From Brassica napus (lineage: Eukaryota; Streptophyta; Magnoliopsida; Brassicales; Brassicaceae), in NCBI RefSeq assembly GCF_020379485.1, contig NC_063442.1, positions 10,751,509 through 10,815,508 on the forward strand: 64,000 bases of DNA. Reading direction: 5' to 3'. Made by a program: the position numbers and the translations under genes. The notes under the pieces are model-generated. The model was not told where the DNA came from. It did no database searches and worked only from the letters and a program-made list of their open reading frames with translations. Below, one piece after another: positions 23,057-32,831 of the stretch; positions within the stretch are counted from its first letter, which is position 1, and each line of letters starts with the position of its first letter.

Positions 23057-23220
23057 CTCAGAGATTGTTCATGTACCTCGGACGGAGAATAAAAGGGCGG
23101 ATAGCTTAGCACGTAGTGCTAGGAAACAATCGTCTTTCGTCGTTCACATGGATGCGGAGTTACCGATTTGGTTTACAGAGTCAGTTTGAGTCTGTGAATG
23201 TCTTGTTGTCAAAAAAAAAA
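23057..23220 (+). mobile_element. 5'-truncated LINE (non-LTR retrotransposon) tail
   Basis: The insertion ends in a poly-A run (23211-23220) and is flanked by the 16-bp duplication GATAGAATGAGATTTA (23041-23056 and 23221-23236). The plus-strand frame from about 23065 reads VPRTENKRADSLARSAR and ends WFTESV then stop, the C-terminal RNase H-like tail of plant L1-type LINEs. Only the last 45 codons are present, as expected of incomplete reverse transcription. Confidence 0.9.
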
Positions 23221-23236
23221 GATAGAATGAGATTTA

Positions 23237-24137
23237 GAACGTGTTACAAGATAGAACCGAAATTTAAAAAATCCAACCAGACCCGAACGCACATGCCTAT
23301 AATACACACCTCCAATTTATTTAAATTACAGATTATTCATGGCGAATACATATTTTTTAATATATCTGCTTAACTTCAATTTTGTTTTTTATTAATAAAT
23401 AATTTATTATTTAAATCACATTTTAGATACAAATAATATAGTGTAGAATTAAGAAGTTTTTTTTTTAAATTTCAATATTGGATGAGAGATTCATCAATGG
23501 AGAAGAAAAGAGAAAGAAAAATATATAACTGATTAAGAAAATGATAATTGCTGATGAAGAAGATGCAGATTAAAGAAGAGAAGCGAAATAAATAAATAAA
23601 ATTTGAGATAAAAAATTTGGAAAAAATTGAACCATCAATGGTTTTGAAAAGGAGAAGAACAAAAGAATTAAGGATTGGGAAAATATCCGACCCAGATAAC
23701 AAATTTTTAAATGGTTAGGTTGATAATTTATCAACTTTTACAAGGGTAAGGTCATTTGACTCAATTCCCTACTTTCTATTTTTTTAAATGTAAATTAATT
23801 AGAAAAAGAAAAAGTCTATTTTAGAACTTTTCACTCTATGTAGCCCATTCCAGTATTTGAGCTGAAATAATTACATTCAGACATACTTTTACACTTTCCT
23901 TTACACTCAGACATACTTTTACCATGTGGAGTACTTTGTCTCATAAAAATGTCTCTTCTACCCTCTAACTAAAAACACAAGTTAACTAAATTACTTTTCA
24001 TTTTATTTTTGTTACGCTTTAAAACTCAAATCCAAAAACATAATTTCTCTCTTACTTTTTTTTTTCTACTGAAAAATCACTTTACTCTTTTAGATCCTAA
24101 TCTGATAATTTGTTTCTTCTTTTTCATCGATTATACC
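23237..24137. other. AT-rich spacer
   Basis: No gene is recognised. Short ORFs here are low-complexity and are not supported. Confidence 0.5.
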
Positions 24138-24460
24138 ATGGCGACCAATTGCAATTGCTGAAATAGAGACGAAAGTGATAACGGAGATGGTGGAGAATCA
24201 TCTTATGGTGGTGGAGGTCATGGTTATGGAAATGGAACTAACGAAAGTGAGAACACAAGGTAAAGATGTGTATGGAGGTGTTGCTCGAGGTGGAGGCAGT
24301 CATGGAAGAGGTGATGTTATGGTGATGGTGTTTACGGAAGCAGTCTAAAAAGAAGATCCATAAGTGGAAATAGACCATAAACCAGAGAGTATGGAAGAGG
24401 TGGCGGTAGAAAAGCTTATGGAAATAGTTATGGAAATAGTAGTGATGAAAGATGTGGATA
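24138..24460 (+). pseudogene. Glycine-rich protein pseudogene fragment
   Basis: After an ATG at 24138 the plus strand carries GGA/GGT/GGC-rich text encoding GDGGESSYGGGGHGYGNG-like stretches in changing frames, with stops (for example a TGA after about seven codons) and frameshifts. It resembles a decayed gene for a glycine-rich protein or the tail of a helicase or RNA-binding protein; the parent cannot be named. Confidence 0.5.
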
Positions 24461-24935
24461 TTATATATAATTATATATGACCACGCCACTCTTGACCACA
24501 TGTTCTTGGCCAGCGCACTTCCCAAAAGTCACACCCCTTCCCCAACCACAAGTTCTCCACCCACACTAACATTAACCACACATCACCCAACCAAACTACA
24601 AATCCCCATCCACTACGAAACAAGTAGATGTACTTGCTTCAATAATAACCGTTTGATTTATTTTATAAACTTTTAATCCAACGGTTCTAATCTAATCGCA
24701 CTGTTCAATAAACCTACTAAATTCGTACACTCAAAGCAAGTTAACTTTTGGCTATTTTACGTGTAGTCAGCATCGAACCAGAACTTAGCATTTCTCTTGT
24801 CTACGTGACCAACGTGAAGGGCAATAAAGGAAAAGACAAATCAAAAGTAAGGAACAAAGTACACCTCATGGAAAAAGTGTGTCAACATGATAAAAACCCA
24901 TGAGAAAGTACCCAATATTGTAAACTTCTCATTTG
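24461..24935. other. Spacer without recognised features
   Basis: The short C-rich ORF at 24452-24676 shows no domain and no codon conservation that can be judged from one sequence. Nothing else is seen. Confidence 0.4.
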
Positions 24936-25115
24936 AGCTTTCTTTTCTGAAGAATCTGGCTCCTCCTCTACTTCATGCTTCGTCTTCATCATTCGCAAAC
25001 AGAGTTTTTATTTATTAATCATACATTGTATTTTGTTCAGAATATTTTTTACTCATATTTCTCTTTCCACGGATTCACCATTCCCAACTTTTTTCTTTCA
25101 TTTTTACAAGTTTTG
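24936..25115 (-). pseudogene. Second 5' scrap of the OTS gene
   Basis: The minus strand carries an ATG at about 24993 followed by about 18 codons matching the N-terminus of the OTS gene (KHEVEEEPDSSEKKA), and then its 5' flank (TTTATTTATTAATCATACATT, CACCATTCCCAA). Homology stops after the KKA codons. It marks the far edge of another duplicated OTS-ML segment. Confidence 0.75.
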
Positions 25116-25191
25116 ACATTTTTGCCATTGGAGAAATTTTTTTGTTAAACCCACTTTTGTTAAAACCCATAAAGCTTTTTTTAACACCTTA

Positions 25192-25413
25192 AACCATCTC
25201 CAATAAAGGTTCTTCAATCAGAACTCTTCTATTAAAATTAAAGAAATAAAAAAAAATTATGAGAGAGAGTGAAAAAAAACTCTAAAAACTCTTGTTTTAG
25301 AAATACTTCTAAACTTTTTTCATCCACATATCATGCAATTAATATTTTAATGGTTTAAAAAATATATAAAATTTAATTACACAATTAAAATGATTTCTAA
25401 TGGTTGAAAATGG
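25192..25413. mobile_element. Possible Harbinger-type MITE
   Basis: The left end AACCATCTCCAATAAAGG and the right end, read in reverse as GACCATTTTCAACCATT, form weak inverted repeats flanked by TTA on both sides. The interior is AT-rich and non-coding. Confidence 0.4.
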
Positions 25414-25416
25414 TCT

Positions 25417-26384
25417 TAAAACCCATAAAGCTAAGTTTGGTAAAGCCTAACAAAATCCCGGCAAACAAAAGATAAGATTGAACAATAATCTAGAGTGTGA
25501 CACATTATTGACACGTGTTAGAAAGAGACTGAGCTTTCTGAAAATCACTGTTTCAGTTATCTGGGTGACTTCAATAAGCTTGTAAACTTTAAAATCGAAA
25601 AGTTTTAGTTTTTTCGGATGAAATAAAAGGGAAAGTAAAAGAAAACTGATTTGTAAAGATAAACTTTTTAAATAAAAAAGATGTCTTTGAATGCTTCAGA
25701 AGAACACATAAATATTACTAGATTTACTAATGCAATTTAATATCCTTAATGGTTATATTTTCATACGTCTTAAAAGTTGAAAGGATCTAAGAAAAAACAT
25801 GACTCATGTTGGATATGTTATTGATTCTAAAATGAGATCCAATCGAGATTGATAAACATGTATTGTTATCATCCTGATGAAGAGAATTAAAGAATCTCCC
25901 ATGTTATAACAAGCAAAACATCCAGAATATTATGTTTAAACCCAAATTGAGATTGATGAATCTTTTTTAAGATAAATCTATCAAAATTTGAGATAGCTTA
26001 TGTTGATACAATAAGCGAACAAAATGCTATATACATTTCAAATCAAAAATATTTTTAAGGGAATAAAAAAACTTTAGAAAAACTACGTACGTCTTCATAA
26101 ATTGTACTACACAAAACTAGCATAATGACAATAAATAATATAAAAATCATAAATTTACAAAATATTTTAATATTTCACATGAAACAGTTAGAATATTTTG
26201 GTTCAGTATTGATACGAAAAATACTTAATAATTTATGTGAATGTTCATTAAAAACTCAAATATTTTTCCAGATGATTTGCATATGTTGATTGCTCAGAAG
26301 ATAAGCTTGTATTACGGTTTTACCGACAAAAATATATCTAGATTTTATGGCATGAATAAAGAAGAGATCCGTGAACTGATGACG
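25417..26384. other. AT-rich spacer
   Basis: No ORF of note, RNA gene or bounded repeat is seen. Confidence 0.5.
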
Positions 26385-26902
26385 TTAGAGCACCATTAAC
26401 GGGGTCTCCTAACCCGTCTCTTAGAGCACCATTAACGGGGTCTCCTAACCCGTCTCTTAGTGTTTTAAAATTAAAAAGAAAAAGAAAAAAAGACAATTAT
26501 CTTAAGGGACGTCTCTTAATCAAGAGACAGAAGAGACGGCTCTTGTTTCCGTCTCCCACTCGTCCTCTTCCCAGCATCAGATGAATCGTACTCTAGCTGA
26601 TTTTCAAGCGGCTCAGCAGCAACAAGCAGCTATCAACGTGATTCTTCTAAGATCGGTGGTTCGTCTCACCGTTACGGCTCGCCGTTTCTTCCTAATCTCA
26701 GGTCTCAGACGCAGCATCAATCGGATTTGGTTGGGATCCGAATGGGATACGGTTTGAGTAATCAGACGTCAGCAGGCGATTCAGATTCTAAACCGGGTGG
26801 GGACTGAGGTATATTGTTTTTTGAAGAATTTGGCTTCAACGTCGGAGTTCACTGTCTTCATTGATGTATTTTGCTTATGGTTTTGTTCATTTGTGGTGGC
26901 AG

Positions 26903-27123
26903 TGGGACCAATTAGATGCGCTTTATGAATTCAATTGGGACTTCAAACATCTTGAAGTAAGTTGATTTGTTTACATTCTTCTTTTTTGTTGTCTATTGTT
27001 GAGTCGACAGGTTTTTCAGTTTGGTACTAGCTTCTGATATTTTTGTTGTATGCCAGGAAGCATTGGAGGAGGAAGATGGATTGCTCTATGGGAAGAAAGT
27101 CTTCCTTTTTAGCTGTACAGAAC
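26903..27123 (+). pseudogene. Two captured exons of an unrecognised gene
   Basis: Exon 26903-26956 encodes WDQLDALYEFNWDFKHLE, and exon 27057-27123 continues EALEEEDGLLYGKKVFLF. They are joined by an intron with GTAAGT and GCCAG borders and stay in frame, so they come from one parent gene. I cannot name the parent. Confidence 0.55.
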
Positions 27124-27243
27124 GTAAGCTTCTTCTTCTTCTTGTTTTGATTAATTGACACTTGGAGCTTTATGTACTGCTTTTATGCTGTCTCCTTGTC
27201 TTTTAGTCTCTTCTTTTAGTCTCACACTCTTGTGTTTTTGCAG

Positions 27244-27337
27244 GCGTTCGTGAATCTTGTTCTTGCACTATGCGATCCAGTTGTCATGTTCCAGCCCTAC
27301 TACTCTTGTGAATCCTGGTAACCCAAGCGGCACCTAT
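27244..27337 (+). pseudogene. Captured fragments of ISS1/VAS1-type aromatic aminotransferase
   Basis: After a TTTTTGCAG acceptor the plus strand encodes AFVNLVLALCD..VVMFQPYY, then, in another frame from about 27302, TLVNPGNPSGTY. Both blocks are hallmark segments of the PLP-dependent methionine/aromatic aminotransferase ISS1/VAS1. The residues between them in the parent gene are deleted and the frame is lost, so no enzyme is made. Confidence 0.75.
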
Positions 27338-27630
27338 ACTTATACCTGGACTGATACTTATAGTTGAATTGATTTTACCTGATAGTTTTGTTGGCGCTGT
27401 TACAGTTTAATAGCTCTTTCTGAACAACTCTGAGTAAAGCAGAGAACAGTAGAGGCTTGTAATTATGTCTCTACCCTAATCTATTTGTTTTGCAAATAAC
27501 TGAACGCCTTACTTGTAATTATGTCTCTACCCTAATCCACTTGATTTTACCTGATAGTTTTGTTGTTCAAAAGTATGGAAGTTTAATGGCAGATGATCAC
27601 TAGAAGCTACTGAACGCCTTGCTGTTGCAG

Positions 27631-27679
27631 TTGGGCTGTAACCAAGCCACAGTCAGGAAGAAGGCTGTTACATGCATTG
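27631..27679 (+). pseudogene. Captured CAND1-like exon
   Basis: A 49-nt exon between GTTGCAG and GTAAG encodes LGCNQATVRKKAVTCI, resembling a HEAT-repeat segment of CAND1 (cullin-associated NEDD8-dissociated protein). It is too short to be functional and sits in a mosaic of other fragments. Confidence 0.65.
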
Positions 27680-28191
27680 GTAAGTTAGTCTTCATTAAGC
27701 TTCAATGATAGTTGTATGAAAAATCTTGTCATTTACTCCTATTGCATTCCATGTTTCTCAATGTTTAACTTTTTTTTTAAGAACTCCTAAATAAGAAACT
27801 CCCATTGGAGCATCAAAATGTTGGTGTCTCTTAACTAAATCTCTTAAATGACATTTAATAGTTAAAAATGATTAAGAGACCCATAGTGGGTTTTTGGGTT
27901 AATGATGCTCTTAGAAAATTTATCCTTTTCAAAAAAAGAAAAGAAGAAAATGAACATTTAACATGGCTCAAAGAAATTAAACTAGATTTAAAGTAGACAA
28001 AATTCTAAAATTAGTTAAGGGAGAAAGAAGAAAATGAACATTTAACACACAAACCCTTTCTTATTTCTTGGATAACAAACAGTACAACAGATCAAAGAGA
28101 GAAAACAACATAGAGAATGCTGATTCTGTCCTAGCTAGTAGTAAGAAATCAGATTCGTGTAGAAACTTGAGAACACATTTTCGCCCCTTGA

Positions 28192-29390
28192 CTAAGCAAA
28201 AACCACACCAGTACTTGAAGTATCGTAATAGAAGTAGAGACACATTATTTCCTCGTGATCAGGGTCATTAACGCTTATTGAAACCCTCATCTTCTCCTAC
28301 AAAGGTAAATAATTGTCAAAGAGACCAACCAATTGTGTTGTATCACAAAGCAGACGATAACTAAAGAGAAACTAGTGTTAACGAATAAGTAGTTCCAACA
28401 TATGGCATATCCTAGGGTTAAAGCATAGTTTTAATCAAAATCTACCAACATCATAGTAGTTAGTACTAGTGACTCAAAAAAACTGTGAAATAAGCTGAAA
28501 GTTCAGTAGGAAACTGATTATGGAATATCAAAGCAAATATAAGTCACAACCAGGAATGCAATTTTAAGAATTACCAAAACAAAATGTAAGAAAACTTACC
28601 TCTGTTGAAAAAGGAAATAGTTTGTGAAGAGGAAGCACAATAGGGCCAGGTGAAACAGGGCATGTCATCAGTTCACTGAGTTCGTATATGTCGTCTATGA
28701 TCTTCTTGTTGCCAATATTAACCCCCAAGAGCACGAATCCTCCAGTGATTACTTTATCTGTTGAAACAAAAGATTTCATCATGAAATATTCTGTACACTA
28801 AAACAAGAATGACAACTTCGATAGCACTTAAGCAAATTATGAAAGGAATTAATAAGGTACTTGTTGAACCGGTTATGTTCAAGCTTGCTTTGTTCTGCTC
28901 CTCAAATACCTCCACACCAGTGAGTTTGATTGGATAATCTCCCCAGCCTACAACAGTCTGTTATTAATGCTAGTAAAGAGTACACGATTCATAACAAACA
29001 AAAAAATACATACCAGGAGAAATATAAAGTCAAAGATAGATAAACATGATAGATTGTGATAGATCCAGATCCAGATTCAGTTGTTTTGTCTTTAATTCTG
29101 CAGCCAATCCTATGGACTTCTAATTCCAAAACAAACCAATTATTTTTATATTGTTCGACAACCAAATTTTATGGTGACTTACTTTCCGTTAACCAAGTCA
29201 AAATGAGATTATTGAAAAGTTCTTTAAGCTTTCAACTCCTAATAATATTGTTTTGTAGATAACGTAGAAAGACATAGAACAATGTTATGAGGAGCAAACC
29301 GCAGTCTTGGAAAGGGATGGCTAGCAAAGTAGGTAAGCAGAAGAGTGATAGGATCAAAAGGAACATTGGATGAACGTGAGGAATCGCCAT
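28192..29390 (-). CDS. ML-domain (MD-2-related lipid recognition) protein, intact copy
   Basis: Four exons on the minus strand (29390-29300, 28947-28861, 28757-28600, 28296-28192) join into an uninterrupted 146-residue protein; all introns have GT-AG borders. Residues 1-24 are a signal peptide (MAIPHVHPMFLLILSL then LPTLLA). The mature ML domain has cysteines in FQDCG, in ELMTCPVSPG and in EIMCLYF, as in plant ML proteins, which are secreted or vacuolar and bind lipids such as sterols or phospholipids. The C-terminus is a short serine-rich tail ending GVVFA. It is the only one of three local copies that is open. The 3' flank contains the uninterrupted version of the copia target at 28495-28505. 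Confidence 0.85.
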
Positions 29391-30598
29391 TGCTTGGCAC
29401 TCAAAGATCTTTAAAAGAGGAATTGAACTCTCTTTAGTTTGACAAATACTTATTGTTAAGTTGTCTCCGTCTACCCACATGCCACATGTCCTGCATGATA
29501 CATTTATAGTCAATAGATTACAGTATATTTACTATAATAATTAGGGTGTTTGTTTAAAGTATTTTTTTGCTAAACATTGTTTAAAGTATTATCCACATAT
29601 ATATATATTGGTCTTCCACGAATTAGGGTGTCGGTTTATAGATAAATTGTATTTTGTTATATATTTTAGTCTGCCACGAGTTAGGTGGTGACAATATATT
29701 TTAGTCTATAGATTATAGTATTTTGCGATACTAGTTAGGCTGTTTTCTATATTTTTTCTTAATGCAATTTTTGTAACGGCTAATTACATAGATACATTTA
29801 ATGAATTAAAAATATTATATTATAATTTTCATTATTAAATTCTATTTCTTTTAATATTAGTTTCCTTTTATATTCTTCATAAATAACATATATAATAAAA
29901 ATACATTTATTAAAAGAAACAATTTTAAATTTTAAAAACAAAATACATTTTTACATAACATATTTAAGAGTAATTGCATTCTATATACATCAATAATAAT
30001 TTAATTTGCAAGAATAGAATTTCTACTATACATTTTTTTATAATGACACTGGTACCCCTATTCCTCCTCGACCAAACCTACTAGCCCATTTGTATTTTCA
30101 TTCGTACTTTCATTTGTATGATTGTATCTAAACGAAACCTATTGCTTTCCCACTTTCTCTTTTTTTTTTCATTTCTGAAACATTTGTTCTCTCAAGAATC
30201 TCGCCTATTTCAAGGTTAACCCTACGCCACGATCGTCTCTCTCGTTCTCCCCTCCTCCCTACTCTCGCATCCCTTCTCACTCCTTGTCCTCCTCTCTCTC
30301 CTTGTCCAAGTTGTTCGTTTAAGGAAAGGACATCAAAATCAAAACTCTGTTATTTTCTGATCTGCTCTTTGGTTTGATCAGCTTGATCCTTTAGTGGGCA
30401 TACGTGGATATCTTGTAGTGTAGAGAAGTTTTTATTTTTTGAGTTGAATAAATTTATGTAATTACGAAATTAGTGAAAATATTTTCATAATTTTTTTTAA
30501 AATTAAGATATTATTAAAATATCATTGGTTGCTCTCCTTCAATTCAGCTTCTCACTTCCTTAGCGATTTGATATATCATTAGTTGCTCTCCTTCATTA
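29391..30598. other. ML promoter and AT-rich spacer
   Basis: 29391-29560 is the ML promoter, shared with the other two copies. Two related stretches (about 29610-29650 and 29665-29705) share TTTAGTCTGCCACGA-like text. 30150-30330 is CT-rich and resembles the 5' UTR of a lost plus-strand gene, possibly the TPS pseudogene that follows. Confidence 0.4.
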
Positions 30599-31379
30599 AG
30601 TGGCGCCATTTGAGTTAATAATCCTTGGGACGTTGATGCGGTAGCTGATTCAATGTACTCTGCTATCACCATGGCTGATTTTGAGAAGCAACTAGGCCAT
30701 AAAAAGCACCATCACTACATTAGTACACATGATGGAGTTTAGGTTTTAGACTCATTGCTCTCTCTCCTAATTTCCGAAGGCTGTCAGTGCTTACAGGAAA
30801 TCGAGCAAGAGAGCAATCTTTTTGGATTATGATGGTACTTTAGTTCCTGAGACCTCCATCGTAAAGGACCCAAGTGCTGAAGTTATGTCTGCGTTGAAGA
30901 CACTGTGTACTGATCCTAATAACACTATATTTATTGTTAGCGGGAGGGGTAAGGTCACCAGATTGTTGAAGTTAGGCCTCAGGTAATACGCTTTCTTCTG
31001 TTATTTAATGTCCTTGTATTCATTGCATTGAATCGTTGCAGCCTTTATACTTAGTCTGATTCCTTAACTAATTTATTTATGTTACTAATAGGGAATAAGC
31101 AAAGCTCTTGTCACCAGGAAATGCTCAAAGAAGGAAATGGACCAGATTTTGTGGCATGCATCGGGGATGATAGGTTAGACTAGGAGATGTTTGAGAGCAT
31201 AACAACAAACACTCTCGGCTCAACCCTCGTCAATGTGTACAGAGATATTTTTGTGCACGGTGAGAAGAAAACCGAGAAAAGCTTAGTACCCTTCTCACCA
31301 TAGAGTCTCCTTCTAAAGTGTGGTATGAGTAGTCATGAAAGGAAACATGATTTGTACATAGAAAATATGAAAATTGAGG
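30599..31379 (+). pseudogene. Class II trehalose-6-phosphate synthase (TPS5-11 type) pseudogene
   Basis: The plus strand encodes class II TPS segments in the right order: PWDVDAVADSMYSA..EKQL..KHHHYISTHD, then AIFLDYDGTLVPE with HAD motif I of the phosphatase-like domain, then IFIVSGRG, and after an intron (GT at about 30982, AG at about 31090) FVACIGDDR and EMFESI. Stop codons lie in SGAI*VN (about 30612), after THDGV (about 30739) and within the GDDR..E motif (about 31179), and the second exon changes frame. The N-terminal synthase domain is missing. The outer LTR element starts at its 3' side. Confidence 0.82.
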
Positions 31380-32778
31380 TGATGTTAGGAGTTTTCAAGG
31401 CTCCTAAGACAAATGTTGTAGTATAAAGGATTGTCGAACCAGTTCTGAGGGATATCAAAACACCGAGAATGCAAGTACTCACTTAATCTAAGTGCAACCA
31501 ATGATTCAGATGGGTTTTAAGCTATGACTAAAACTAAAAAGCAATAACAGAATGATACTTTCTTGACTAAGAGAAAAGAGAACTCATGGGCATAGGGATT
31601 AGACCTTGGGTGATCAAGTATCGAACTAAGGATGGCAAATGATCGATCAAACTATCGACCTTAAGCCTAGACACAATTCTAAGCAAGCTCTATGTCTAGA
31701 TGAATGCTCATTTGCTAACATATCTCAAACATCAAATGTCTTTGGTTGAATAATATGAAAGCAATCATTACTAACAAGTCTATTAGCTATCTTAGCACCT
31801 TTAACAACAAATGTCTTTGGCAAAGTATACTAAAAGCCTAGGAGAGTTGTCTCGGGCATTTCATCGAACACCTTTCGGGTGAGAAATGCTTAAGGATCAA
31901 CAACTGAGTGGCCAACTCAGAAGATGCATTATGATTACTCTACTAGCAAGGAAATACGAATGATCTACACTAAAACATCCTAGCTCTAACCTAATCACCC
32001 TTAATCTCCCTAACCCATGAATTCAAAAGGTGATTACTCACTAATCTCCATGATTCCTCTTAAACCCATATTGGATTTCAGAATAATCATGTAGAGAAAT
32101 AGATAAGAAATCAACAAAAACACAAGAACATAACAATCAAAATCCAAGAGATGAACTTCTCCAGAGAGTTTTTGTGTATTTCTCAATAGATCAAAAGATA
32201 ATCTTCCTGGTGGCTACAAAAGATGTTTAAAACATAGGTTTTTCCAAGTGCAAAACGTCCAAAATAAATTGCAAAAAGGTCCTTGAGAAATCATGATTTT
32301 CGGCAGCAAAATAACGCGGAGCGACTTGCAGGTGTCGCTCCGGGAAGTTGCTCCAGGGCCGATTTTTGGTGTCTCCGGGCGAGAGGTCGCGAGCGACTTT
32401 GGTGTGTCGCTCCAATGGGTCGCTCTGGATCGGGAGCGACCTTGGTAGGTCGCTCTGAGAGGTCGCTCCAGGGTCATCTAAGACTGTTCGGAGTAATGAG
32501 AACGCGAGCGACTTCATGGTGTCGCTTTAGGAAGGTCGCTCTGAGAAGTGGGACACAGCGACTTCGTGATGTCGCTCCGGGAGGTCGCTCCCATGCTCGG
32601 TTCGTCCAATGGTCACCTTTTCACCTCTTTTGAGCTCCAAATAACCTCATGTGGTACTCCAGTACCTAATAGAGACTCATGTATGCAAAATGCAACCTAA
32701 ACATGTCTAAATCCTAATCTATATGATGAAAATGTTTATGAATGAATGGATAAAACAATGCAAATATGCAAGATATCA
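31380..32778 (-). repeat. 3' LTR of the outer element
   Basis: The repeat carries at 32313-32600 five inverted-repeat units of the type GAGCGAC-N8-GTCGCTC in an otherwise AT-rich LTR. The array lies about 180 bp inside the U3 end (minus orientation). Confidence 0.92.
32313..32600. repeat. GAGCGAC-N8-GTCGCTC inverted-repeat array, outer 3' LTR
   Basis: Five stem-loop-like units with 6-8 bp arms and 8-nt centres are interspersed with further single GGTCGCTC half-sites. The same array is at 47097-47384 in the other LTR. It is GC-rich against an AT-rich background. Confidence 0.8.
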
Positions 32779-32831
32779 ACTACCCCACACTAGTCCTTTA
32801 CTTGTCCGCAAGTGAACTTTCTAAAACTCAT

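Larger units (their letters stand above)
26388..27910 (+). mobile_element. PIF/Harbinger-type element carrying host gene fragments (Pack-TIR)
   Basis: The 1.5-kb element has ends GAGCACCATTAACG and, inverted, GAGCATCATTAACCC, flanked by TTA on both sides (26385-26387 and 27911-27913), as expected of the PIF/Harbinger superfamily. No transposase is present. The interior is built of plant exon pieces with intact splice sites: an unassigned piece (about 26580-26810), 26903-26956, 27057-27123, aromatic aminotransferase pieces (27244-27337) and a CAND1 piece (27631-27679). The left terminus is tandemly duplicated (36-bp period at 26385 and 26421). Confidence 0.8.

Noticed and set aside
24238..24525. 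His/Tyr-rich ORF on the minus strand
   Set aside because: It is the reverse frame of the glycine-rich pseudogene tract.
32283..32633. 116-codon GC-rich ORF in the outer LTR (also 47067-47267)
   Set aside because: It reads through the GTCGCT inverted-repeat array in the LTR and differs between LTRs; no domain.
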